This document shows positions 8,094-16,874 of a DNA stretch of 64,000 nt, piece after piece (position 1 is the first letter of the stretch; each line of letters opens with the position of its first letter). The notes under the pieces were generated by a model. The model was given only the letters and a program-made list of their open reading frames with translations. It did no database searches and had not been told where the DNA came from. The stretch is from Catenulispora sp. EB89 (GTDB lineage Bacteria; Actinomycetota; Actinomycetes; Streptomycetales; Catenulisporaceae), in NCBI RefSeq assembly GCF_041261445.1, contig NZ_JBGCCU010000002.1:248001-312000 (forward strand). Reading direction: 5' to 3'. A program made the translations under genes and the position numbers.

Positions 8094-8770
8094 GCCGCAT
8101 CCTCATCGCCGACGACCAGGCACTGCTGCGTGCCTCACTCCGGGCCCTGGTCAACGGCTACGACGGCTGCGAAGTCGTCGGCGAGGCGGAAAACGGCGCG
8201 CAGGCGGTCCGCCTGGCCGCCGATCTGAGCCCCGACTTGGTGCTGATGGACGTCCGGATGCCCGTCCTGGACGGCATCGAGGCCACCCGCCGGATCACCG
8301 CGGCCGACCCCGGCGTCAGAGTCCTGATCCTGACCACCTTCGACCTCGACGAGTACGTCTACGAAGGCCTGCTCGCCGGGGCCAGCGGCTTCCTGCTCAA
8401 GGACTCGCCGCCGGCCGACCTGGTCAAGGCGGTCGAGGTGATCCGCGGCGGCGAAGCCCTGCTCACTCCGGCCGCGACCCGCAGGCTGATCACCGAGTTC
8501 GTCCGGGGCCGCAAGGCGAAAGGCCACGCGGCGGCGACTCCGAACGCCGCCCCCGACCAGGCGACCCTCGACACCCTGACCACCCGCGAGCGGGAAGTCC
8601 TGACCCTCGTCGCGCGCGGCCTGTCCAACACCGAGATCGGCACCGAACTCTTCGTCTCGATGTCGACGGTCAAAACGCACATGTCAGCATTGCTGGCCAA
8701 GCTCGGCGCCCGCGACCGGGCCCAGCTGGTGATCCGTGCCTACGAGAGCGGCGTCGTGCGAGCGGGATGA
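8090..8770 (+). CDS. LuxR/NarL-family response regulator
   Basis: The 226-residue protein has a receiver domain with the acidic pair D8/D9, phosphoacceptor Asp54 in VLMDVRMP and the switch Lys in LLKDSPP. A C-terminal LuxR-type helix-turn-helix follows (LTTREREVLTLVARGLSNTE, then STVKTHMSALLAKL). Its ATG overlaps the kinase stop (ATGA), so the two are co-translated partners. A likely target is the divergent ABC exporter promoter. The linker after the receiver domain is Ala-rich and slightly long. Confidence 0.95.
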   Translation: MSRILIADDQALLRASLRALVNGYDGCEVVGEAENGAQAVRLAADLSPDLVLMDVRMPVLDGIEATRRITAADPGVRVLILTTFDLDEYVYEGLLAGASGFLLKDSPPADLVKAVEVIRGGEALLTPAATRRLITEFVRGRKAKGHAAATPNAAPDQATLDTLTTREREVLTLVARGLSNTEIGTELFVSMSTVKTHMSALLAKLGARDRAQLVIRAYESGVVRAG

Positions 8771-8791
8771 GACCCCGCCCGCACACACGCC

Positions 8792-9529
8792 TCAGTTGCC
8801 CCCGGCCACCCGCAGCACCGCACCAGTGGTGAAACTCGCGTCATCGCTCAGCAGCCACGCGATGGCCGCCGCGATCTCCTCCGGCTCGCCGGGCCGACCG
8901 AGCGGAAGCATCGCGCCGCGCTTCTCGGCGCGATCCGCGTCTCCCATGTCGGCATGGATACGGGTCCGCGTGACCCCGGCCTGCACCGAGTTCACCCGGA
9001 TCCCCTCGCCTCCCAGCTCCTGCGCCAGGCCCACGGTGATCGAGTCGACTGCGGCCTTGGCACCGGCGTAGTGCACGTATTCGCCCGGCGAACCCCGGGT
9101 GGCCGCACCGGAGGAGACGTTCACGATCGCGCCACCCCCGCGCTTCGCCATCTCCTTGGCCGCGCGCCGGCAGCACAGCAGATAGCCGATCACGTTCACG
9201 TCGACGACCCGTCGGATATCCGCCACGTCGGCGTCCACGAGGCGGGTCAGCGGACCGGTCACGCCGGCATTGTTGACCAGCCCGGTCAACCCGCCGAGCT
9301 CGCCGATCGCGGTGTCGAAGAGGCGCTCCACGTCCGTCTCGTCGGTGGTGTCCATCTTGACCGGCACGCAGCGGCGGCCGAGGTCGCGGACCTCCTTGGC
9401 CGTCGCCTCGGCGGCGGCGTCGTCGCTGAGGTAGCTGAAGGCGATGTCGTGGCCGTCCCGGGCCAGGCGCAGGGCGGTGGCGCGGCCAATTCCCCGACCG
9501 CCGCCCGTGATGATGGTGACGCGTTCCAT
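8792..9529 (-). CDS. SDR-family oxidoreductase, FabG-like
   Basis: The 245-residue protein is a classical short-chain dehydrogenase/reductase. Cofactor motif TGGGRGIG is at 8-15, NNAG at 86-89, the catalytic serine at 139/140 and YxxxK as Tyr154/Lys158. The closing pattern LSDDASFTTGAVLRVAGGN is typical of 3-oxoacyl-ACP reductase-like enzymes. NADP(H) use is likely from the glycine-rich loop. It stands alone, so it need not belong to fatty acid synthesis; the substrate is unknown. Confidence 0.92.
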   Translation of the reverse strand: MERVTIITGGGRGIGRATALRLARDGHDIAFSYLSDDAAAEATAKEVRDLGRRCVPVKMDTTDETDVERLFDTAIGELGGLTGLVNNAGVTGPLTRLVDADVADIRRVVDVNVIGYLLCCRRAAKEMAKRGGGAIVNVSSGAATRGSPGEYVHYAGAKAAVDSITVGLAQELGGEGIRVNSVQAGVTRTRIHADMGDADRAEKRGAMLPLGRPGEPEEIAAAIAWLLSDDASFTTGAVLRVAGGN

Positions 9530-9535
9530 ACCGGC

Positions 9536-9541
9536 ACGCTA
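9536..9541 (-). promoter_or_regulatory. -10 element of the SDR gene, leaderless layout
   Basis: TAGCGT on the minus strand ends 6 nt before the ATG at 9529. It shares the central CTAG with a possible TAGCCG element for the divergent PAP2 gene. Confidence 0.5.
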
Positions 9542-9552
9542 GCCGTTCGCGT

Positions 9553-10362
9553 ATGCGAGAGTTGGTCTTGATGACTGACGCGAAGATCGCCGACACCGGT
9601 CTCGGGGCTGGATCCGGTCCGGCAGCGGAGCCCGGCAGGCCGCGCACCAGCCGCTGGCAGGCACTGCGGCAGCCGGAAGCCCTCATCCCGCTGATCCTGG
9701 TCGGCGTCTTCCTCGTGATGTGGGTCCTGGTGCTGGCCCGTCCGACGTTCCTGACCTCGTTCGACCTCTGGGCCCGGAACCACATCCAGAACGTGTCGCA
9801 CGCGACGCAGGGGAAGAACCGCTGGCCGGTCTTCAAGAAGATCGCCGACCTCGGCGGCGGCGTCACCGTCCAGGGCGTGCCGTTCCAGATCCAGGTGCCG
9901 ATGGTCGCGATGGCCGTGGTCGGCGTCGGCGCGGCGCTGGTCCGCCGCAGCTGGCGCCCGGTCCTGGCGATGGCGGCCGGCTACGCGGCACTGCTGGTCG
10001 TGCTGTTCCTGAAGGCCGTCGGCGACCGCCCCGGCCCGAGCATGGCCGGCCAGGCGATGTCCGGCGGCCTCGGCTACTTCCCGTCCGGGCACACCGGCAA
10101 CACGATGCTGGGCTACGGCACCGCGGCCCTGATCCTGGCGTTCGTGTTCACCGGGCACCGGATGCGGATCGCGATCACGGTGGCGATGGCGCTGTGGGCG
10201 CTGACCGTGGGCTTCTCGCTGGTGTGGATGGACTTCCACTGGGTGTCGGACGTGCTGGGGTCGTACGCGCTGTGCGGCGCGATGCTGTTCGGGGTCGCGC
10301 GGGTGCTCGGGTTCCGGATCAGCGCGGAAAAGGAGACTCAGTCTCCGTCGACCGACGGCTGA
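9553..10362 (+). CDS. PAP2-superfamily phosphatase, membrane-bound
   Basis: This protein of 269 residues has several membrane segments and the phosphatidic acid phosphatase signature: KAVGDRPGP, then FPSGHTGNTM, then FHWVSDVLGSY. The usual Arg of the third motif (SRxxxxxHxxxD) appears replaced, reading SLVWMDFHWVSD. Family members dephosphorylate lipid phosphates or undecaprenyl pyrophosphate at the outer membrane face. An alternative ATG at 9571, with a weak GAGAG upstream, would shorten it by six residues. The gene converges with the cinA-type gene and overlaps it by 25 nt. Confidence 0.88.
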   Translation: MRELVLMTDAKIADTGLGAGSGPAAEPGRPRTSRWQALRQPEALIPLILVGVFLVMWVLVLARPTFLTSFDLWARNHIQNVSHATQGKNRWPVFKKIADLGGGVTVQGVPFQIQVPMVAMAVVGVGAALVRRSWRPVLAMAAGYAALLVVLFLKAVGDRPGPSMAGQAMSGGLGYFPSGHTGNTMLGYGTAALILAFVFTGHRMRIAITVAMALWALTVGFSLVWMDFHWVSDVLGSYALCGAMLFGVARVLGFRISAEKETQSPSTDG

Positions 10363-10859
10363 TCACCGCCGCGGCGCCAGAGCTTCAAAGCCTGCAAAAC
10401 CGTCTCCCCGCGGATGGCCTCGCGCTCGCCGGCCAGCCGCAGCTCCTCGGCGGACGACGCGCCCGGACCGCTATAGCCGACGTAGACCAGCCCCACCGGT
10501 TTTCCGTCCTGCTGCGTCGGGCCGGCCACGCCGGTGGTCGCCAGGCCCACATCAGCCCCGAGAAGACGCCGGACGCCCTCCGCCATCTGCCGCGCCACCT
10601 CGGGATGCACGGCACCCTCGCGGGCCAGCAGGTCGGCGTCCACACCGAGCACCGAGGCCTTGATATCGGTGGCGTACGCGGTCACCGAACCACGGAAGAC
10701 CGCCGAAGCGCCGGGAACCGAGGTGATCGCCGCGGCCAGCAGCCCACCGGTGAGCGATTCCGCGACCGCCACCGTGAAGCCCAGGGCCGTCCCGTCCTCG
10801 ACCAGCTCGGTCGCGAGCCGGCTGATCTGCTCGGCCGCTACCGCTTCGTCCCGCTCCAC
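10338..10859 (-). CDS. pncC: CinA C-terminal-type nicotinamide-nucleotide amidohydrolase
   Basis: The 173-residue protein matches the stand-alone CinA C-terminal domain (CinA/PncC), which deamidates nicotinamide mononucleotide to nicotinate mononucleotide for pyridine nucleotide recycling. Visible motifs are AVAESLTGGLLAAAITSVPG near the N-terminus, FRGSVTAYATDIK and TGVAGPTQQDGKPVGLVYVG. The start was set at the GTG at 10859, which overlaps the end of pgsA by 22 nt; this pgsA-cinA order is conserved in actinobacteria. A cinA role in competence is historical naming and is not implied here. Confidence 0.9.
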   Translation of the reverse strand: MERDEAVAAEQISRLATELVEDGTALGFTVAVAESLTGGLLAAAITSVPGASAVFRGSVTAYATDIKASVLGVDADLLAREGAVHPEVARQMAEGVRRLLGADVGLATTGVAGPTQQDGKPVGLVYVGYSGPGASSAEELRLAGEREAIRGETVLQALKLWRRGGDQPSVDGD

Positions 10860-11440
10860 CGCAATCTCACCGCTCGCATCACGTAGTCCACCCCGGTCGC
10901 GACCGTCAGCACCAGCGCGGCGGCCATCGTCACCACGCTCACCCAGTGCCACCACGTGGCCGAGGTCGGAATCAGATAGAAGAGAATCGCAAAGCCCTGC
11001 AGGAAGGTCTTGAGCTTCCCGCCCTGGCTGGCCGCGATCACGCCGTACTTCAGCACCCAGAACCGCAGCAGCGTGATACCCAGCTCGCGGGCGAGTATCA
11101 CGATCGTGATCCACCAGCTCAGCTCGCCGAGCGCGCTGAGGATCACCAGCGCGGTGCCCATCAGGGCCTTGTCGGCGATGGGGTCGGCGATCTTGCCGAA
11201 GTCGGTGACCAGGTTGCGGGCCCGGGCGACCTTGCCGTCCAGGGTGTCGGTGATGTTCGCGACCACGAACACCGCGCACGCCATGGCCCGCCACGCGGTC
11301 GAGCGGCCGTGGTCGTGGGCGAGCAGGAAGCCGAAGAACGGCACCAGCAGCAGCCGCACCATCGTGAGGATGTTGGCCATGTTCCACAGACCCGCCGGGG
11401 ACGCCTCCAGCGTCAGCGGGTCCGGGGCGGCGGCTTTCAC
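10838..11440 (-). CDS. pgsA: CDP-diacylglycerol-glycerol-3-phosphate 3-phosphatidyltransferase
   Basis: The 200-residue membrane enzyme has the full CDP-alcohol phosphotransferase motif D-x2-DG-x2-AR-x8-G-x3-D-x3-D: Asp65, Asp68-Gly69, Ala72-Arg73, Gly82, Asp86 and Asp90. PgsA makes phosphatidylglycerol phosphate from CDP-diacylglycerol and glycerol 3-phosphate, the committed step to phosphatidylglycerol and cardiolipin. Its ATG overlaps the end of rimO by 4 nt and its end overlaps the amidohydrolase gene, giving a tight rimO-pgsA-cinA operon. Related actinobacterial transferases can use other alcohols, so PgsA is favoured mainly by this context. Confidence 0.93.
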   Translation of the reverse strand: MKAAAPDPLTLEASPAGLWNMANILTMVRLLLVPFFGFLLAHDHGRSTAWRAMACAVFVVANITDTLDGKVARARNLVTDFGKIADPIADKALMGTALVILSALGELSWWITIVILARELGITLLRFWVLKYGVIAASQGGKLKTFLQGFAILFYLIPTSATWWHWVSVVTMAAALVLTVATGVDYVMRAVRLRWSGTKR

Positions 11441-13035
11441 CCGACCAAGCTTAGGGGAGTGATCGCCACGGCGTGCAGATCCACCCCCTCACTTCCCACC
11501 ACCTTCGCGGGCACGATCGCGCCGGGCACGAGCTCCACCGCCGGCGCCCCCGGCTCCAGCGCCGGGACCAGCATGACCGAGCCGTCGACCTCCGGGCCCT
11601 GGAACGCCGCGCGGCCCTCGGCCACGCCGTCGTGCGCCACGGATTCCACCAGCACGTCGATCCGCTCGCCGATCCGGTCCTCCGCGCGCTGCGCGGTCAG
11701 CTCCTCGGCCAGGCTCGTCAGGTGCGCCACGCGCTCGGCGATCTCGTCCTCGTCGAGCTTGTCGTCGTAGCCGGCGGCCTCGGTGCCGTCCTCGTCGGAG
11801 TAGCCGAACACGCCGATCGCGTCCAGCCGCGCCTGCGACAGGAACGTCTCCAGCTCCTCGAAGTCCGCAGCCGTCTCGCCCGGGAAGCCGACGATGAAGT
11901 TGGAGCGGACGCCGGCGTGCGGGACCCGGGTCCGGATGGTCTCCAGCAGCTCCAGGAACGACTCGGTGCCGCCGAAGCGGCGCATCCGGCGCAGCAGGCC
12001 GGGGGCGGAGTGCTGGAAGGAGAGGTCGAAGTAGGGCACGACGCCCTCGGTCGAGGACATCACGTCGATCAGCGTCGGGCGCATCTCGGCCGGCTGCAGG
12101 TAGCTGACCCGCAGCCAGTCCACGCCGTCGATCGCGGCCAGCTCCGGCAGCAGCGTCTCAAGGAGCTTGAGGTCGCCGAGGTCCTTGCCGTAGGAGGTGG
12201 AGTTCTCCGAGACCAGGACCAGCTCGCGCACGCCCTGCCCGGCCAGCCAGCGGGCCTCGTCGAGGATGTCGTGCGGGCGGCGGGACAGGTAGGAGCCGCG
12301 GAAGGCCGGGATCGCGCAGAACGAGCAGCGGCGGTCGCAGCCGGAGGCCAGCTTCAGCGGGGCCGAGGGGCCGTCGTCGAGGCGGCGGCGCACGACGCGG
12401 CGCGTCGGCGGGGCGACCGGGGACAGGGTCGGGTCGTCGGGGCGCTCCGCGGCGGCCTGGGAATCGGCGGCCTGCGAATCGGCGCCCTCAACTACGTCGG
12501 CAGCGATGTCAGCGGCGTCAGCGGCGTCGCCATGACCCGGCACCGCCACGCCGCCCTTGGCGGACTGCCGGTCAGCCGGCGACAGCGGCAGCAGCGTGCG
12601 CCGGTCGCGCGGGACATGCGAGATCGGGCGCTCGCCGTGCAGGATCGCGGTCAGCCGCGAGCTGATGTCCTGGTAGTCGTCGAAGCCCAGGACCGCGTCG
12701 GCCTCCGGCAGCGCCTCGGCGAGCTGCTGGCCGTAGCGCTCGGCCAGGCAGCCGACGGCGACCACGGCCTTGGGGCCGGCACCTTCGTCCTTGGCATCGG
12801 CGGCGGCGATCAGCGTGTCGATCGAGTCCTTCTTCGCGGCCTCGACGAACCCGCAGGTGTTGACCACCGCGATGTCCGCGCCGTTGGGATCCTCGACCAG
12901 GTCCCAGCCGTCGGCGGCGAGCCGCCCGGCCAGCTCCTCGGAGTCCACGTCGTTGCGGGCGCAGCCCAGCGTGACCAGCGCCACCGTGCGGCGCGGGGAC
13001 GTGGGCGGAGTGGCTGGGGACAGGGTGCCGGACAT
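11437..13035 (-). CDS. rimO: Ribosomal protein S12 methylthiotransferase
   Basis: RimO uses two iron-sulfur clusters to add a methylthio group to an aspartate of ribosomal protein S12. The N-terminal MTTase domain has cluster cysteines C25, C61 and C96. The radical SAM motif [10 protein letters not shown] supplies C233, C237 and C240, and a C-terminal TRAM region closes the protein (532 residues). Between the two domains, at about residues 145-215, is an Ala/Asp-rich insert that includes a short [11 protein letters not shown] duplication; it makes this protein longer than the common 430-500 residues. A TAGCCT hexamer ends 7 nt before the ATG. Confidence 0.95.
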   Translation of the reverse strand: MSGTLSPATPPTSPRRTVALVTLGCARNDVDSEELAGRLAADGWDLVEDPNGADIAVVNTCGFVEAAKKDSIDTLIAAADAKDEGAGPKAVVAVGCLAERYGQQLAEALPEADAVLGFDDYQDISSRLTAILHGERPISHVPRDRRTLLPLSPADRQSAKGGVAVPGHGDAADAADIAADVVEGADSQAADSQAAAERPDDPTLSPVAPPTRRVVRRRLDDGPSAPLKLASGCDRRCSFCAIPAFRGSYLSRRPHDILDEARWLAGQGVRELVLVSENSTSYGKDLGDLKLLETLLPELAAIDGVDWLRVSYLQPAEMRPTLIDVMSSTEGVVPYFDLSFQHSAPGLLRRMRRFGGTESFLELLETIRTRVPHAGVRSNFIVGFPGETAADFEELETFLSQARLDAIGVFGYSDEDGTEAAGYDDKLDEDEIAERVAHLTSLAEELTAQRAEDRIGERIDVLVESVAHDGVAEGRAAFQGPEVDGSVMLVPALEPGAPAVELVPGAIVPAKVVGSEGVDLHAVAITPLSLVG

Positions 13036-13042
13036 GGCCACC

Positions 13043-13048
13043 AGGCTA
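13043..13048 (-). promoter_or_regulatory. -10 element of rimO, leaderless layout
   Basis: TAGCCT on the minus strand ends 7 nt before the rimO ATG at 13035. No ribosome binding site fits in that space. Confidence 0.55.
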
Positions 13049-13062
13049 CAGCGCGCGGAATA

Positions 13063-13112
13063 GTTAGCCAGACACAACAGTTGTGTGCTAACAATGATTG
13101 CATAAACACAAC
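13063..13112 (+). promoter_or_regulatory. Probable MarR operator upstream of the MFS gene
   Basis: ACACAAC (13072-13078), one base, then GTTGTGT (13080-13086) form a perfect inverted repeat. A third half-site ACACAAC lies at 13106-13112. Outer arms GTTAGC (13063-13068) and GCTAAC (13087-13092) frame the first pair. The region is AT-rich and lies between rimO and the MFS gene, where a promoter must be. The MarR gene coupled to the MFS gene is the obvious candidate to bind it. Confidence 0.75.
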
Positions 13113-13131
13113 CTTTTCTTCGGGAGGCACC

Positions 13132-14607
13132 GTGCCCGAGATCGCGCAGCGCCGTCGCTACCTGATCCTCGTCATCTGCTGCATGAGCCTGTTCATCGTC
13201 GGGATCGACAACACCGCCGTGAACGTGGCCCTGCCGTCCATCCAGCGCGATCTGAAGGCCCCGGTCTCGGGGCTCCAGTGGACCATCGACGCCTACACCC
13301 TGACCCTGGCCTCCCTGCTGATCCTGGCCGGCTCGCTCGGCGACCGGTTCGGCCGGCGCCGCGTGTTCATGACCGGCACCTCGTTGTTCGTCGTCGGCTC
13401 CGTGCTCTGCGCACTGGCGCCGAGTCTCAGCGCGCTGGTCGGCTCGCGCGCCGTCCAGGGCGTCGGCGGCGCGATGATGAACCCGGTCGCCATGTCGATC
13501 ATCACCAACGTGTTCACCGACGCCAAGGACCGGGCCAAGGCGATAGGCGTGTGGTCGGCGGCGTTCGGGGTGAGCATGGCGGCCGGCCCGGTGGTCGGCG
13601 GTCTGCTGCTGAGCGCGACAAGCTGGCGGTCCATCTTCTGGGTGAACGTTCCGGTCGGGATCACAGCCGTGGTGCTGACCGGGATCTTCGTCCCGGAGTC
13701 CAAGGCGCCGACCGCGCGTCGCTTCGACCCGGTCGGGCAGGCGCTCGGGATCGCGTTCCTGGCCGGCATCACCTACGCGATCATCGAGGCGCCCCGCGTG
13801 GGGTGGCTGTCGGGACGCACCGTCGCGGTGTTCGTCGTGGCGATCGCGGCGGCGGCCGGGTTCGTGGCCTACGAGCTGCGCCGCGAGCAGCCGCTGATCG
13901 ACCCGCGCTTCTTCCGGAGCCTGCCGTTCTCCGGCGCCACGCTGATGGCGGTCTCGGGGTTCCTGGCGCTGTCCGGATTCCTGTTCATGAACACCCTGTA
14001 TCTGCAGAACGCGCTCGGCTACAGCGCGCTGAAGGCCGGGCTGCTGACGCTGCCGATCGCGGTGGCCAGCGTCATCGTCGGCCCGCGCTCCGGGCGGTGG
14101 GTCGCCAACCACGGGCCGCGGGCGCCGTTGATCACCGCCGGCGTGCTGCTGGCGCTCAGCGCCCTACTGCTGACCGGGCTGAGCGCCACGACGCCGGTGG
14201 CCCTGCTGCTGGTCGCCTACGCGATCCTGGGCCTGGGCTTCGGCACCCTGAACCCGCCGATCACCAACACCGCGGTGTCCGGCATGCCGCGGGCGCAGGC
14301 CGGGGTCGCGGCGGCGGTGGCGTCCACCAGCCGGCAGGTCGGGCAGACGCTCGGCGTGGCGATCATCGGCTCCGTGGTGGTGGCGCGGGCGACCGGCCCG
14401 GCCCGCACCGGACTGCCGGCGGCCAGCCACGCGGGATGGTGGATCCTCTTCGGCTGCGGCCTTGCAGTGTTCGTACTAGGTATGCTCACGACCGGTAAGC
14501 GCGCGGCGGCGACGGCCGCGCGGACCGCGGCGCGGCTCACGGAGCCGAGCGAGCGCACCGACCCGACCGAGCCGACGACCGAACCCGGGATTGCCGCACT
14601 GCGATGA
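13132..14607 (+). CDS. MFS drug exporter, DHA2 family, MarR-linked
   Basis: The 491-residue membrane protein is a 14-TM DHA2-type exporter with [19 protein letters not shown] near residues 22-40 and motif [14 protein letters not shown]. The start is the GTG at 13132, with GGGAGG 4 nt upstream. Its stop overlaps the ATG of the MarR regulator gene, which suggests that export is induced when a ligand releases the repressor from the inverted repeat at 13063-13112. The C-terminal tail after the last helix is acidic and Thr/Glu-rich. Substrate unknown. The pair lies between rimO and the RodZ-like gene, which are close neighbours in many relatives. Confidence 0.93.
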   Translation: MPEIAQRRRYLILVICCMSLFIVGIDNTAVNVALPSIQRDLKAPVSGLQWTIDAYTLTLASLLILAGSLGDRFGRRRVFMTGTSLFVVGSVLCALAPSLSALVGSRAVQGVGGAMMNPVAMSIITNVFTDAKDRAKAIGVWSAAFGVSMAAGPVVGGLLLSATSWRSIFWVNVPVGITAVVLTGIFVPESKAPTARRFDPVGQALGIAFLAGITYAIIEAPRVGWLSGRTVAVFVVAIAAAAGFVAYELRREQPLIDPRFFRSLPFSGATLMAVSGFLALSGFLFMNTLYLQNALGYSALKAGLLTLPIAVASVIVGPRSGRWVANHGPRAPLITAGVLLALSALLLTGLSATTPVALLLVAYAILGLGFGTLNPPITNTAVSGMPRAQAGVAAAVASTSRQVGQTLGVAIIGSVVVARATGPARTGLPAASHAGWWILFGCGLAVFVLGMLTTGKRAAATAARTAARLTEPSERTDPTEPTTEPGIAALR

Positions 14608-15035
14608 GCGACCACCCCAGCCACGACGCCTACCGTGCGCACGCCGCGATGCAGAAGCTGGTCCTGCACCAGCGCGACATCCGGCGCTCCGTGGAGGACG
14701 CGACCGGCGTGAGCTTCGGCCGCGCCCGCGCCCTGCGCCGGCTGGTGCACGGGCCGCTGCGGATGAGCGAGCTGGCGGCCCGCCTGGGGTGGGACAAGCC
14801 GTACACCACGAACGTGGTCGACGACCTCGAGGAGCGCGGCCTGGTGACGCGCAGCGTGGCCCCGGACGACCGGCGGGCGAAGATGGTCGAGCTGACCGCC
14901 GAGGGGCACGCCGCCGCGGTGACCGCGATCCGGATCCTGGCCGAGCCCGCTCCAGGGCTTTCGCGGCTGAGCGACGAGGAGCTGGCTGTGGTGGCGGAGC
15001 TGTTGGAGAAGGCTTCGGACGAGAGCGAGTGCTGA
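14604..15035 (+). CDS. MarR-family transcriptional regulator
   Basis: The 143-residue protein has a winged helix typical of MarR: MSELAARLGWDKPYTTNVVD as the helix-turn-helix and DDRRAKMVELTAEG as the wing with its conserved DxR. It is translationally coupled to the exporter gene (ATGA). MarR proteins are usually dimeric repressors relieved by small phenolic or drug-like ligands, and they commonly bind odd-spaced inverted repeats like the one upstream of the operon, so autoregulation is likely. Confidence 0.93.
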   Translation: MSDHPSHDAYRAHAAMQKLVLHQRDIRRSVEDATGVSFGRARALRRLVHGPLRMSELAARLGWDKPYTTNVVDDLEERGLVTRSVAPDDRRAKMVELTAEGHAAAVTAIRILAEPAPGLSRLSDEELAVVAELLEKASDESEC

Positions 15036-15046
15036 GGTTCTGAACG

Positions 15047-15083
15047 GCTGAGGGCGGCGACCGTGATGGTCGCCGCCCTCAGC
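15047..15083. terminator. Bidirectional hairpin between marR-type gene and RodZ-like gene
   Basis: A perfect 16-bp stem (15047-15062 with 15068-15083) and 5-nt loop lies 11 nt after the MarR stop and 28 nt after the convergent RodZ-like stop. There is no clear U-run, as is common in actinomycetes. Confidence 0.8.
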
Positions 15084-15111
15084 TCTGTCCGCCCGCCGCT
15101 CGTCCCGCGCC

Positions 15112-16554
15112 TCAGCCGGTGACCGCGCCGGTCGGGTTCAGCGTCACGTGCACGACCTGGCCGCTGCCGCCGGCCGCGCCGAGGTCCTTGCCGTTGAGCG
15201 TCATGTGCACGGCCGCGGCGTTGCCGAGGGTCACGCCGAGCTGCTTGGGGTCCTGGAAGTTCTGCGTGCTGCCGGCCGGCAGGAGGTTGTCGAACAGGAC
15301 CTTGCCGTCGGGGCCGGTGACGTTCAGCCAGCTGTCGGAGCCGACGGCGGCGATCCGGACCGCCACGCCCTTGGGCGCCGGCGGTACGGCCGGGGGCGGC
15401 GGCTTGACCGCGGCGGCCTTCGGCGCGGGCGCCGGGACCGCGGCCGCGGCGGTCTTGCCGTCGCCGCCGTCGCCGATCAGCTGCACGCCGGCGAAGACCA
15501 CGAGGCCGAGCAGGGCCACCAGCATCGCGGCGGTCCAGTTGGCCGACTTGGGGTGGCGCTCGATCTTGCCGGGGTCGTCCTTGCGGGCCGGCTGGGGCGG
15601 GCGGACGGAGCCGCCGCCCTTGCCGGCGGCGAGCGCCGGCTTGCCCGCGTTCGAGCCGCTGCCGTTGCCGTTGCCGCCGCTCTTGCCTCGACCCGCGGCG
15701 ACGAGTGTCGCGCCCTCGGCGGCGGGACGGATGACCCGGCTGGGCGCGCGTCCGGCGAAGCGTGCCGCGTTGTCGCGGGCGGCGCTGGTCGGGACGGCGT
15801 TGGAGGACGCGGTGCTCGTCCGCTTGCCCGGCTCGGGGCTGTTCTGACCGGCCGCCGCCGAAGCGGGACCCGACGCGGCCTCGGCGCGCGGCGTCACCCG
15901 CGACCGCCCCCGCACCGGCAGGTCGCTCGGCACGAACGGCGGATGCTCGGCGAGCAGCGGCTCCGGATCGATGCCGACGACCTTGGCGATGGCGCGGACG
16001 TGGCCGCGGGCGTAGACGTCGCCGCCGCAGTGCACGAACTCGCCGGCCTCGATCTCCCGCAGCATGCCCGGCCGAATACGCGTGGCCGCGACGACGTCCT
16101 CGATGGACAGCCCGGCGTGCTGGCGCGCGAGCGACAGGCGGCGGCCGACGATCTGGGAGTCGGTGAGGTCGACCGGCTCCGCCGGCACCGACCCGGGCAC
16201 AGATCCCGGAACCGACCCCGGCACAGAACTCGGCACCGATCCCGGCTCCGAAGCCGCGGCCGGCACCGCAGGCACTGCAGGCACAGTCGGCGCAGCCGCC
16301 GCGACGTGCGCCGACGCCACAGCGTCCGCGTCGACCCCGGCAGCCGCCGCGACCTCCGTCGCGACCTCGCCGACGACCTCGGTGGCGGTGCCGGCGCGCG
16401 CCGCAGTCCGCGCACCGACACCGCCCCCGACGCCCCCGGCTACCCCGCCGCCGGCCACCTCGTCCCCGACGAAGCGCTCGCCGCGCAGCGAGTCCGCCTC
16501 GTCGAGCCCGACGCCCACGCCGTCCCGCTCGTCCTCAGCCCGCTGACCGCCCAT
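15112..16554 (-). CDS. RodZ-like helix-turn-helix membrane protein
   Basis: The 480-residue protein has a RodZ-type layout: an N-terminal HTH_25 domain at about 130-200 (GRRLSLARQHAGLSIEDV, then YARGHVRAIAKVVGIDPEPL), a low-complexity linker, one transmembrane helix at about 340-360 and a C-terminal DUF4115-type beta domain outside the membrane. RodZ links cytoskeleton and envelope growth in rods; the actinobacterial role is less clear. The first 125 residues are Ala/Gly/Val-rich and include VPGS repeats (16190-16240), so the true start may be internal. The ATG at 16554 has GAGGCGG upstream. Confidence 0.85.
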   Translation of the reverse strand: MGGQRAEDERDGVGVGLDEADSLRGERFVGDEVAGGGVAGGVGGGVGARTAARAGTATEVVGEVATEVAAAAGVDADAVASAHVAAAAPTVPAVPAVPAAASEPGSVPSSVPGSVPGSVPGSVPAEPVDLTDSQIVGRRLSLARQHAGLSIEDVVAATRIRPGMLREIEAGEFVHCGGDVYARGHVRAIAKVVGIDPEPLLAEHPPFVPSDLPVRGRSRVTPRAEAASGPASAAAGQNSPEPGKRTSTASSNAVPTSAARDNAARFAGRAPSRVIRPAAEGATLVAAGRGKSGGNGNGSGSNAGKPALAAGKGGGSVRPPQPARKDDPGKIERHPKSANWTAAMLVALLGLVVFAGVQLIGDGGDGKTAAAAVPAPAPKAAAVKPPPPAVPPAPKGVAVRIAAVGSDSWLNVTGPDGKVLFDNLLPAGSTQNFQDPKQLGVTLGNAAAVHMTLNGKDLGAAGGSGQVVHVTLNPTGAVTG

Positions 16555-16874
16555 GCGACACCGCCTCGATTCACCTGACCCGTAAGCCCGCCGGACCTCC
16601 CGCCGCGCACACCCCCACACAGACGGCTATGCCCTAGATCGAGTGGATTGAGGCGAGCCAACGCATGGATTCGCCCATATGTCGTATTGATAGGGCGCGC
16701 GGACCAGTTCCGATCGACTTGTCGACAAGGGATTCGGGGCGCGACTGATCCCTGCGAGTGGAACACTCGCGCGGTCATTCCTTCAGCGGTTGACGGCCGT
16801 CCCAGTGCCGCATCAGGCAACCTTCGCCCTGCTGACGATCTGCGTAGGTGGGCCGCCGAGCTCTGCCTTCTGCG
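16555..16874. other. Intergenic region upstream of the RodZ-like gene
   Basis: No gene is seen in these 320 bases. They are less GC-rich than the surroundings and must hold the promoter of the RodZ-like gene (minus strand). Two inverted repeats stand out: the 12-bp palindrome CTTGTCGACAAG at 16718-16729, and GCGAGTG/CACTCGC at 16754-16770 with a 3-nt gap. The latter could be an operator or part of the 3' end of the GNAT transcript. Confidence 0.6.

Noticed and set aside
6626-8770. A frame that fuses the region upstream to the response regulator
   Set aside because: Only the part from 8090 matches a receiver domain; the rest is out of frame with the kinase gene.
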